From Pseudomonas monteilii NBRC 103158 = DSM 14164 (GTDB taxonomy: Bacteria > Pseudomonadota > Gammaproteobacteria > Pseudomonadales > Pseudomonadaceae), in NCBI RefSeq assembly GCF_000730605.1, contig NZ_BBIS01000030.1, forward strand, positions 102,735-166,734: a DNA stretch of 64,000 nucleotides, given 5' to 3'. Every line of letters begins with the position of its first letter. The first letter of the stretch is position 1. The translations under genes and the position numbers were made by a program. The notes under the pieces are model-generated. The model ran no database searches, was not told the origin of the DNA, and worked only from the letters and a program-made list of their open reading frames with translations. Positions 42,614 to 51,753 of the stretch are shown one piece after another.

Positions 42614-43996
42614 ATGAACGCGCCTTTCGCCCCGCAACGCCAGACCCGTGACTACCAGGCAGCCGACGCCGCACACCATATCCATGCCTTCCTCGACCAG
42701 AAGGCGCTGAACGCCGAAGGGCCGCGGGTGATCGTGGGTGGCGAACGCCTGCACCTGTGGGACAGCGAGGGCAAGCGCTACCTGGATGGCATGTCTGGCC
42801 TGTGGTGCACCCAGCTCGGTTATGGCCGCCGCGATTTGACGGCCGCCGCTGCCACGCAGATGGACCAGCTGGCCTACTACAACATGTTCTTCCACACCAC
42901 CCACCCGGCGGTGATCGAGCTGTCCGAGTTGCTGTTCAGCCTGCTGCCGGGGCACTACAGCCACGCGATCTACACCAACTCCGGCTCCGAGGCCAACGAG
43001 GTGCTGATCCGCACCGTGCGCCGCTACTGGCAGGTGGTGGGTCAGCCAGGCAAGAAAATCATGATCGGCCGCTGGAACGGCTACCACGGTTCGACCCTGG
43101 CGGCCACGGCGCTGGGCGGCATGAAGTTCATGCACGAAATGGGCGGGTTGATTCCGGACGTTGCGCACATCGATGAGCCGTACTGGTACGCAGAGGGTGG
43201 CGAGCTGACCCCGGTCGAGTTTGGCCGCCGTTGCGCCTTGCAGCTGGAGGAAAAAATCCTCGAGCTTGGCGCCGAGAACGTTGCCGGCTTTATTGCCGAG
43301 CCTTTCCAGGGCGCGGGCGGCATGATCTTCCCGCCGGAAAGCTACTGGCCGGAAATTCAGCGCATCTGCCGCCAGTACGACGTGCTGCTGTGCGCCGATG
43401 AGGTGATTGGGGGCTTTGGCCGCACCGGCGAGTGGTTTGCCCACGAATACTTCGGCTTCGAGCCCGACACCCTGTCGATCGCCAAGGGCCTGACCAGTGG
43501 CTACGTGCCCATGGGCGGCCTGGTGCTGAGCAAGCGCATTGCCGAAGCGTTGGTAGAGCGCGGTGGGGTGTTTGCCCATGGCCTGACCTATTCCGGCCAC
43601 CCGGTGGCGGCGGCGGTGGCCATTGCCAACCTGAAGGCGCTGCGCGACGAAGGCATCGTGCGCCAGGTGAAGGACGACACGGGACCCTACCTGCAACGCA
43701 TCTTGCGCGAGGTGTTTGCCGACCACCCGTTGATCGGCCAGGTGCAGGGTGCCGGACTGGTGGCGGCGTTGCAGTTTGCCGAGCACAAGCCAACGCGCAA
43801 GCGTTTTGCCAACGAGAACGACCTGGCCTGGCAGTGCCGTACGTTTGGTTTCGAGGAAGGGGTGATCATTCGCTCGACCCTGGGCCGGATGATCATGGCG
43901 CCGGCCTTGATCGCCAACCACAGCGAGCTGGATGAGCTGGTGGAGAAGACGCGGATTGCCGTGGACCGCACGGCCCGGTTGGTCGGCAAACTCTAA
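42614..43996 (+). CDS. Class III aminotransferase, polyamine/putrescine-pyruvate type (SpuC-like)
   Basis: A 460-residue PLP-dependent omega-aminotransferase. It shows NSGSEANEVLIRTVRRYW, the substrate-side GRWNGYHGSTLAATALGG, CADEVIGGFGRTG, and the PLP lysine in SIAKGLTSGYVPMGG. The set (permease, aminotransferase, aldehyde dehydrogenase) suggests uptake of a diamine such as putrescine, transamination to the aminoaldehyde and oxidation. AAAGGA lies upstream of the ATG. Confidence 0.92.
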   Translation: MNAPFAPQRQTRDYQAADAAHHIHAFLDQKALNAEGPRVIVGGERLHLWDSEGKRYLDGMSGLWCTQLGYGRRDLTAAAATQMDQLAYYNMFFHTTHPAVIELSELLFSLLPGHYSHAIYTNSGSEANEVLIRTVRRYWQVVGQPGKKIMIGRWNGYHGSTLAATALGGMKFMHEMGGLIPDVAHIDEPYWYAEGGELTPVEFGRRCALQLEEKILELGAENVAGFIAEPFQGAGGMIFPPESYWPEIQRICRQYDVLLCADEVIGGFGRTGEWFAHEYFGFEPDTLSIAKGLTSGYVPMGGLVLSKRIAEALVERGGVFAHGLTYSGHPVAAAVAIANLKALRDEGIVRQVKDDTGPYLQRILREVFADHPLIGQVQGAGLVAALQFAEHKPTRKRFANENDLAWQCRTFGFEEGVIIRSTLGRMIMAPALIANHSELDELVEKTRIAVDRTARLVGKL

Positions 43997-44061
43997 CCCG
44001 TTCCCACAGGAAACGCGTAGCCCTTCATCAAAAGACTGCTCCAAAGGTATAAGGAGTACAA

Positions 44062-45555
44062 ATGTACACCCTCGAATTCTGGCAACAACGCGCCTCGGAC
44101 CTGTACCTCCCGTCCCAAGCACTTATCAGCGGCAAAGCCGTCAACGCACAGGATGGCGCCACCTTCGCCGCCATCAACCCCGCCACCAACGCCGTACTGG
44201 CCCAGGTCACTGCCTGCGGCCAGGCCGAAGTCGACCTTGCAGTGGCCAGCGCCCGTCGGGCCTTCGAGCAAGGCCCGTGGCCACGCATGGCTCCCGGCGA
44301 GCGCAAGAAGGTGCTGCTGCGCCTGGCCGAGCTGATCATGGCCCATCGCGAAGAACTGGCCTTGCTGGACTCGCTGAACATGGGCAAGCCCGTCATGGAT
44401 GCCTACAACATCGATGTGCCGGGCTCGGCCCATGTGTTCGCCTGGTACGGCGAGGCGCTAGACAAACTCTACGACCAGGTGGCACCCACTGCGCCCAACG
44501 CGCTCGCCACCATCACCCGGGAAGCGCTCGGTGTGGTGGGCGCCGTGGTGCCCTGGAACTTCCCGCTCGACATGGCCGCCTGGAAGCTGGCCCCGGCGCT
44601 CGCGGCCGGCAACAGCGTGGTACTCAAGCCCGCCGAGCAATCCCCGTTCTCGGCCCTGCGTCTGGCCCGGCTGGCCCTGGAAGCGGGCTTGCCGGAAGGT
44701 GTGTTGAACGTGGTGCCGGGCCTGGGTGAGCAGGCCGGGCAGGCGCTGGGCCTGCACCCGGACGTAGACTGCCTGGTGTTCACCGGCTCTACCCAGGTGG
44801 GCAAGTACTTCATGCAGTATTCGGCGCAGTCCAACCTCAAGCAAGTGTGGCTGGAGTGCGGTGGCAAAAGCCCCAACCTGGTGTTCGATAACTGCCAGGA
44901 CCTGGACCTGGCGGCGGAAAAGGCCGCCTTCGGCATTTTCTTCAACCAGGGCGAGGTATGCTCGGCCAACTCGCGGCTGTATGTGCAGCGCTCGATTCAT
45001 GACGAATTCGTCGAGCGCCTGCAGGCCAAGGCACGCCAGTGGATGCCGGGTAACCCGCTGGACCCGGCAAGCCGCGCCGGTGCCATTGTCGATGCCGAGC
45101 AGACCGGCCGCATCGAGGCCGCCATCACCCGCGCCGGGCAAGAGGGCGCCAGGTTGGTGTGTGGCGGTCGACGCGTGACTGTCGAAGGCTCGGACAACTA
45201 CATCGAGCCGACCATTTTTGCCGGTGTCGAGGGGCGCATGCGCCTGGCGCGGGAGGAAGTGTTCGGGCCGGTGCTGTCGGTCAGCGCCTTCGACACGGAA
45301 GAAGAGGCGGTGCGCCTGGCCAACGACAGCATTTATGGCCTGGCTGCCTCGGTGTGGAGCGATGACTTCAATCAGGTACACCGGGTGGCGCGGGCGTTGA
45401 AGGCCGGTACGGTGTCGGTGAACACGGTAGATGCGCTGGATGTGACGGTGCCGTTCGGCGGGGGCAAGCAGTCGGGGTTTGGCCGCGACTTGTCGCTGCA
45501 TTCGTTCGACAAGTATTCGCAGCTCAAGACCACCTGGTACCAGCTGCGCGCCTGA
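44062..45555 (+). CDS. Aldehyde dehydrogenase, PuuC/KauB-like (aminoaldehyde)
   Basis: A 497-residue NAD(P)-dependent ALDH. The catalytic Glu region is LECGGKSPNLVF and the catalytic Cys lies in NQGEVCSANSRLYV. The overall sequence resembles gamma-glutamyl-gamma-aminobutyraldehyde dehydrogenase (PuuC/KauB), oxidising aminoaldehydes from polyamine breakdown. Co-directional with the aminotransferase (65-nt gap). Confidence 0.92.
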   Translation: MYTLEFWQQRASDLYLPSQALISGKAVNAQDGATFAAINPATNAVLAQVTACGQAEVDLAVASARRAFEQGPWPRMAPGERKKVLLRLAELIMAHREELALLDSLNMGKPVMDAYNIDVPGSAHVFAWYGEALDKLYDQVAPTAPNALATITREALGVVGAVVPWNFPLDMAAWKLAPALAAGNSVVLKPAEQSPFSALRLARLALEAGLPEGVLNVVPGLGEQAGQALGLHPDVDCLVFTGSTQVGKYFMQYSAQSNLKQVWLECGGKSPNLVFDNCQDLDLAAEKAAFGIFFNQGEVCSANSRLYVQRSIHDEFVERLQAKARQWMPGNPLDPASRAGAIVDAEQTGRIEAAITRAGQEGARLVCGGRRVTVEGSDNYIEPTIFAGVEGRMRLAREEVFGPVLSVSAFDTEEEAVRLANDSIYGLAASVWSDDFNQVHRVARALKAGTVSVNTVDALDVTVPFGGGKQSGFGRDLSLHSFDKYSQLKTTWYQLRA

Positions 45556-45583
45556 TGCGTTGTTCATGAACTGCGTCGCCTGC

Positions 45584-45603
45584 TTCGCGGGTTCAACCGC
45601 GAA
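45584..45603. terminator. Hairpin between convergent genes
   Basis: TTCGCGG (45584-45590) and CCGCGAA (45597-45603) pair perfectly around GTTCAA. It is a short REP-type core in the 69-bp gap between the aldehyde dehydrogenase and the FadR-type regulator, which converge here. Confidence 0.6.
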
Positions 45604-45624
45604 GAGGCCAGCGCAGGGCAGCGA

Positions 45625-46350
45625 TCAGGCCTTGCTGTCGAGCAAGCGCTGATACCGCGACAGGCTCTCTTCCAGGTGTTTGCGCAGCGCCGTGCGCGCA
45701 CTGGCCACGTCGCCCATGCTGATTGCCGACAGGATTGCCCCGTGTTCACGGGCGATTTTCTTGATATGCGCCTGGCGGTTCTTGCCGGTGACCTGCCCAT
45801 GCTTGAGGTTCAGGTCGAGGATGATGTCCGGCCCCAGCGCCTCCAGCAGTTGGGTGAAGTGCGGGTTGCTGGTGGCGCGGGCAATCGCCAGGTGGAACTC
45901 GAAGTCGGCCTTGGCTTCTTCCTCTTGCGTGGCGCCGTCCAGCGAGTTGAAGCGGTCGAACGCCTCGGTGATCGCCGCCATGCTCGCAGGGCTGCGGCGC
46001 TCGGCGGCGCGGGCGACCGATTCGGTCTCGATGCCCAGGCGCAGTTCAAGGATCTGCGCTGCAGCGCGTACATCATCGACAACGCTGTCGATGGCGAAGC
46101 CGATGCGCTTTACATCCTGCTCGACCACGAATACGCCCACACCCTGGCGAGCGATCAGGCGCCCGCCAAGGCGCAGCGAGGCCACCGCCTCGCGGATGAC
46201 GGGGCGGCTGACGTTGAACTCTTTGCACAGCTCCTGTTCGGACGGCAGTTTGTCGCCCGGGCCGTAGGTGCCGTTGTCGATGCGGCTGGAAAGCTCCTGG
46301 ATCACGGTTTCCGCCAGGTTGGCGCGGCGCGTGCCTAACGACGCATTCAT
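45625..46350 (-). CDS. GntR/FadR-family regulator of the ABC importer
   Basis: A 241-residue FadR-subfamily regulator. The winged HTH has GDKLPSEQELCKEFNVSRPV and the FCD-type all-helical effector domain contains ADFEFHLAIARATSNPHFTQ (metal-binding His). The ATG at 46350 is chosen over a longer frame to 46479. It is divergent from the branched-chain-amino-acid-type ABC operon (331-bp gap), so it probably responds to the imported ligand. Confidence 0.9.
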   Translation of the reverse strand: MNASLGTRRANLAETVIQELSSRIDNGTYGPGDKLPSEQELCKEFNVSRPVIREAVASLRLGGRLIARQGVGVFVVEQDVKRIGFAIDSVVDDVRAAAQILELRLGIETESVARAAERRSPASMAAITEAFDRFNSLDGATQEEEAKADFEFHLAIARATSNPHFTQLLEALGPDIILDLNLKHGQVTGKNRQAHIKKIAREHGAILSAISMGDVASARTALRKHLEESLSRYQRLLDSKA

Positions 46351-46481
46351 AGAAGGGTTGCTCCTGAAACTGATTGGCTCATCACGGTTGATTCTCCGGC
46401 AGGTTGCGCGCAGCCCTGATGCCCCTTGCGGCGGGATCCGTAGCCAACCAGCGGTGATGGTGTCGGCATATGTTATCAAAC

Positions 46482-46607
46482 ATCTTACTAGTCAGGCTCA
46501 TGCCCTGCTTTTTGATTGCGTGCATCGCTTGTCGCCGGAAAGATTATTTTACCTTCTCCCGTAGCATACACCCATTGACAGTTGCCTGCTGACTGTTATC
46601 TTACAAG
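46482..46607 (+). promoter_or_regulatory. Likely sigma70 promoter and regulator repeats upstream of the ABC importer
   Basis: TTGACA (46575-46580), a 16-nt spacer and TATCTT (46597-46602) make a plausible sigma70 promoter. The near-identical decamers ATCTTACTAG (46482-46491) and ATCTTACAAG (46598-46607) are direct repeats; the second overlaps the -10 box. They could be half-operators for the divergent FadR-type regulator. The rest of the 331-bp gap has no gene. Confidence 0.5.
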
Positions 46608-46681
46608 TGCGATGGCGTTCCGGCCAATTTGCATGCGGTAAGCGATGTCGAGGTTCGTCCAATCACTACTGGGAGCTGAGC

Positions 46682-47830
46682 ATGAATAACAACAAGGGAG
46701 GGCGTACAGCCCTCGCGACCGCGGTAACATTGCTGATGGCCATGGGGACGGCACACGCAGAAGGCAGTGAAGTCGTCAGGATCGGCTTCGCCGGCCCCCT
46801 GACCGGGCCTTCGGCGCACCAGGGACAGGACGTCGAGCATGGCATCCAGATTGCGGTGGAAGAGGCCAACCAGCAGCAACTGAAAATCGGTGACAAGGTG
46901 GCCCGGTTCAAGCTGGTTTCCGAAGACGATGTCGCCGACCCGCGCACAGGCACTGCGGTGGCGCAGCGGCTGGTGGACTCGAAAGTGGCGGTGGTGATCG
47001 GTCACTACAACTCTGGCACCAGTATTCCCGCTTCGAAAATCTATGCCGCCGCCGGCATTCCGCAAATTTCACCTTCGGCCACCAACCCCACTTTGACGCG
47101 CCAGGGTATCCCCTCGGTATTTCGCACCGTCAACGACGACGCCACCCTTGGCCGTTATGCCGGCAATTACCTGGTCAGCCAGCTCAAGGCCCAGCGCATT
47201 GCCATCTTCGATGACCGCACCGCGTATGGCCAAGGCCTGGCCGATGAGGTGACCAAGGCGGTCAAGGCGGCGGGTGGCAACGTGGTGGTGCGCGAGTACA
47301 CCAATGACAAGTCGACCGACTTCAATGCCATCCTCACCACGGCCAAAGCGCAAAAGGCCGATGCAGTGTTCTTTGCCGCCCTCGACTACCAGGCCGCCCC
47401 GATGGCCAAGCAGATGAAGAACCTGGGCATGAAGGCGCGCTTCATGAACATCGGCAACCTGCCCAACGATTCGTTCAGGCAGATGGCCGGCAGCGCCGCT
47501 GAAGGCACCTACGCCTGGAACTACGGCACGCCGTTGCAGGACATGCCCAAGGGCGCGGCTTTCGAGCAGAAGCTCAAGGACAAGTTCGGCGTGGGTGTGG
47601 TGCAGTCGTCGCCCGCCGCCTATGACGCCACCTGGGCGGCAATCAACGCCATGGTCAAGGCCGGCTCCGACGACCCCAAAGTGTACTTGCCTGTGCTCAA
47701 GAACCAGAGTTACGAAGGCGTCACCGGCACTATCGCCTTCGACGATCAGGGCAACCTGAAGAACCCGGCGGCCACCGTGTTCCAGTTCGCCGACGGCGGC
47801 TGGAAAACCCTGTCGGTCGAGCGCGACTGA
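46682..47830 (+). CDS. Periplasmic ligand-binding protein, LivJ/LivK type
   Basis: A 382-residue type I periplasmic binding protein with signal peptide ALATAVTLLMAMGTAHA. The mature start VVRIGFAGPLTGPSAHQGQD is typical of branched-chain amino acid receptors. First gene of a complete Liv-type importer; the ligand could be a branched-chain or other amino acid, or an amide or aromatic compound. Codons 2-5 create AATAACAA/AACAACAA, a Crc-type motif over the start. Confidence 0.92.
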   Translation: MNNNKGGRTALATAVTLLMAMGTAHAEGSEVVRIGFAGPLTGPSAHQGQDVEHGIQIAVEEANQQQLKIGDKVARFKLVSEDDVADPRTGTAVAQRLVDSKVAVVIGHYNSGTSIPASKIYAAAGIPQISPSATNPTLTRQGIPSVFRTVNDDATLGRYAGNYLVSQLKAQRIAIFDDRTAYGQGLADEVTKAVKAAGGNVVVREYTNDKSTDFNAILTTAKAQKADAVFFAALDYQAAPMAKQMKNLGMKARFMNIGNLPNDSFRQMAGSAAEGTYAWNYGTPLQDMPKGAAFEQKLKDKFGVGVVQSSPAAYDATWAAINAMVKAGSDDPKVYLPVLKNQSYEGVTGTIAFDDQGNLKNPAATVFQFADGGWKTLSVERD

Positions 47831-47847
47831 GCAGCACCTCATAACAA

Positions 47848-47863
47848 GCAGGCGCCGGCCTGC
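47848..47863 (+). promoter_or_regulatory. Intercistronic stem-loop after the binding-protein gene
   Basis: GCAGGC and GCCTGC pair across GCCG, 18 nt after the stop and within the 130-bp gap before livH. Such hairpins commonly stabilise the binding-protein mRNA or lower expression of downstream permease genes. AACAAGAA follows at 47869-47876. Confidence 0.5.
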
Positions 47864-47960
47864 CACATAACAAGAAGACTTTTCCCACCTGCCAGGCCTG
47901 TCGGCGTGTGGCGCTGAGCCGCCGCGCGCCGACGACAACGCAGTTTCGAGGATTCAGCGC

Positions 47961-48899
47961 GTGGACGGTAATTTCGATATCTTGTTGCAACAGGTCCTCA
48001 ACGGCCTGGTGCTGGGCAGCATCTATGCCTTGGTAGCCCTGGGCTACACCATGGTCTACGGCATCATCGGCCTGATCAACTTCGCCCACGGCGAGGTGGT
48101 GATGGTTGGCGCCATGGTGACTATTTCGGTACTGACGATGCTTGCTGGCGCAGGTTTTGCCCCCGGGCTCATTACCTTGCTCCTGGCGATCATGGCCGCC
48201 GCGGTGGTGTGCATGCTGCTGGCCCAGGGCATGGAAAAGTACGCTTATCGGCCCTTGCGCAAAGCCCCGCGGTTAACCCCGCTGATTCTCGCCATTGGCA
48301 TCTCCATCGCCCTGCAGAACCTGGCGATGATGATCTGGGGGCGCGGCTACAAGACCTTTCCTGAAGTGGTCGAGACGCAGCCGGTCGACGTGTTCGGCGC
48401 CACCGTCACCAACGTGCAGCTGTCGATCATGCTGATTGCCGTGGTGATCATGCTTGGCTTGTGGCTGCTGGTGGACAAGACCCGCCTGGGCAAGGCCATG
48501 CGTGCCACCGCGCAAAACCAGGAAGTGGCCGGGTTGATGGGCATCAACATCAACCGCGTGATCAGCGCCACCTTCCTGATCGGCGCCAGCCTGGGTGCCA
48601 TCGCCGGGGTAATGCGTGCGATCAACTACGGCCAGGCCGATGCCTACATGGGCTTGCTACTGGGCCTGAAGGCGTTCTCGGCGGCGGTGCTGGGCGGTAT
48701 CGGCAACCTGTTCGGCGCCATGGCCGGCGGCCTGTTGCTGGGGCTGATCGAGTCGCTGGCAGCGGGCTACACCGGCCAGATCACCGGCGGTTTCCTGGGC
48801 GCCAACTACCAGGACATCTTCGCCTTCGCGGTGCTGATCCTGGTGTTGCTGTTCCGGCCAAACGGCCTGCTTGGCGAACGCCAGGCCGACCGGGCGTGA
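47961..48899 (+). CDS. livH: ABC importer permease LivH type
   Basis: A 312-residue inner-membrane permease with eight or so TM helices. It has the LivH signature start QVLNGLVLGSIYALVALGYT followed by MVYGIIGLINFAHGEVVMVG. It begins with GTG at 47961 with CGAGGA upstream. Partner of LivM in the translocation pore. Confidence 0.93.
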   Translation: MDGNFDILLQQVLNGLVLGSIYALVALGYTMVYGIIGLINFAHGEVVMVGAMVTISVLTMLAGAGFAPGLITLLLAIMAAAVVCMLLAQGMEKYAYRPLRKAPRLTPLILAIGISIALQNLAMMIWGRGYKTFPEVVETQPVDVFGATVTNVQLSIMLIAVVIMLGLWLLVDKTRLGKAMRATAQNQEVAGLMGININRVISATFLIGASLGAIAGVMRAINYGQADAYMGLLLGLKAFSAAVLGGIGNLFGAMAGGLLLGLIESLAAGYTGQITGGFLGANYQDIFAFAVLILVLLFRPNGLLGERQADRA

Positions 48900-48909
48900 G
48901 GAGGCGGTC

Positions 48910-50135
48910 ATGAAAAACCTCAAGAGCCAGTACCTGCTGTTGATCCTCGGCTTTATCGCCCTGCCGTTCCTGATCGAGGCCATCCCCATGCTCGGCCCCA
49001 CCTGGGTGCGCATCCTTGGCTTTGCCATGCTCTACGTGCTGCTGGCGTTGGGCCTGAACATCGTCATCGGTTACGCCGGGCTGCTCGACATGGGCTACAT
49101 CGGCTTCTACGCCATTGGTGCCTACCTGTACGCACTGCTGGCCTCGCCGCACTTGCAAATGGCCGGCCTGATCGAGGTTGTGCTGGACTGGCCGGTGTGG
49201 GTGATCATCCCGCTGGCAGCCGTGGCCGCAGCCATTTGCGGCGTGTTGATCGGGGCGCCAGTGCTCAAGTTGCGCGGCGATTACCTGGCCATCGTCACCC
49301 TGGGGTTCGGCGAGATCATCCGCATTTTCATGAACAACCTGGACCAGCCGGTGAACCTCACCAATGGCCCCCAGGGCATCAGCGACATTGCCCCGCTGCA
49401 CGTCGATTTCGGGCCATGGGCGCATGCGCCGGATGCCGGTGCGGCACCCGTGCTGTCGTTGCAGCAAAGCTGGAGCGTGTTCGGCCTGCAGGTTTCGCCG
49501 GTGATCAGCTACTACCTGTTCTTCCTGTTCATCGTCATCCTCTGCATCGTGCTGTCCAAGCGCCTGGAAGTGTCGCGCATCGGCCGTGCCTGGATGGCCC
49601 TGCGGGAAGACGAAGTGGCCGCCGAGGCCATGGGCCTGAACAAGCGCAACCTCAAGTTGCTGGCGTTCGCCATGGGCGCGACCTTTGGCGGGGTGTCTGG
49701 CGTGCTGTTCTCCAGCTATCAGGGCTTTGTCAGCCCCGAATCGTTCACCCTGATGGAATCGATCATGGTGCTGGCCATGGTAGTGCTCGGCGGCATGGGC
49801 TCGATCCGTGGCGTGGTGCTGGGGGCGCTGATCCTGTCGGTGATGCCCGAGCTGTTCCGCGACCTGGTCAACTGGATCCAGCCATGGGTGATGGACAACG
49901 TTACCTTCATCAGCCGCGACATCCTGCGCAACGTGCTGGATGCCTCGACCCTGCGCATGCTGGTGTTCGGCCTGGCGTTGATCCTGGTCATGCGTTTCCG
50001 GCCCGAAGGGCTGTGGCCGTCCGACCGCCGCCGTGCCGAGCTGCACGAGGGTGAAGTGGAAGCAGAGCCCGCGCCGGTCGTTGCAGTACCTCAACAGGCA
50101 TCCTTCGAACTCCCGATCAAAGAGGCGGACAAGGC

Positions 50136-50139
<4 letters not shown>
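48910..50139 (+). CDS. livM: ABC importer permease LivM type
   Basis: A 409-residue permease with LivM-type motifs (LGLNIVIGYAGLLDMGYIGF, VTLGFGEIIRIFMNNLDQPV). A hydrophilic C-terminal tail of about 45 residues follows the last TM helix. The start at 48910 has GAGGAGG upstream. The stop overlaps livG by 4 nt. Confidence 0.93.
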
Positions 50140-50905
<766 letters not shown>

Positions 50906-50909
<4 letters not shown>

Positions 50910-51622
50910 AGAACATTCTGCAAGTGAGCGACCTGAGGGTCAGCTATGGCGCCATCCAGGCCATCAAGGGCATCGACCTGAGGGTGGGCGAGGGTGAGAT
51001 GGTGGCGCTGATCGGCGCCAACGGCGCGGGCAAGACCACCACCTTGAAAACGCTGGCCGGGCTACTGAAGCCGAGTGCCGGCAGTATCACCTTCGATGGC
51101 AAGGCGCATGCGGCGATCAAGGGCCACGACCTGATCCGCGAAGGGCTGGCGCTGGTGCCGGAGGGGCGGGGGATCTTTCCCAAGCTGACGGTGTACGAAA
51201 ACCTCGAAATGGGCGCCTTCAGCCGGCGCGACGGCAAGGACGCCATCGCTGCCGACATCGAGCGCATGTACGGCATCTTCCCGCGCCTGAAGGAGCGTGC
51301 CTTCCAGCTGGCCGGCACCCTGTCGGGTGGCGAGCAGCAGATGTTGGCGATTTCCCGGGCATTGATGGGGCGGCCCAAGCTGCTGTTGCTGGACGAGCCG
51401 TCCATGGGGTTGGCGCCGATCATCGTGCAGAAGATTTTCGAAACCATCGTCGAGGTGGTCAAGGGTGGGGTGACGTTGCTGCTGGTGGAGCAGAACGCCC
51501 GGCTGGCGCTGCAAACCTGCCAGCGCGCCTACGTGATTGATGGTGGGCGCATCAGCCTGGAAGGCTGCGCCAAGACCCTGCTGCATGACGACCAGGTGAA
51601 GAAGGCCTACCTGGGCGAATGA
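50906..51622 (+). CDS. livF: ABC importer ATPase LivF type
   Basis: A 238-residue ABC ATPase. Walker A is GANGAGKTTTLK, the signature is LSGGEQQMLAISRAL and Walker B is LLLLDEPSMGLAP. It forms a heterodimer with LivG. Last gene of the importer operon; a REP-type hairpin follows 50 nt later. Confidence 0.95.
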
Positions 51623-51672
51623 TTCACTCACAATGACAAGCCAGTCTGTCCTGGGGTTGAACGTTTGTATCG

Positions 51673-51708
51673 CCGGCCGCTTCGCGGGCACGCCTGCGAA
51701 GAGGCCGG
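51673..51708. repeat. REP-type hairpin between convergent genes
   Basis: CCGGCCGCTTCGCGGG and CCTGCGAAGAGGCCGG pair with two mismatches around a 4-nt loop. Same family as 20791 and 38296. It probably ends both the liv and PBP2 transcripts. Confidence 0.65.
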
Positions 51709-51753
51709 TAAGCCCATGCCTGATTTTCGCCCTGGCGAGGCACCCCAAAATGC

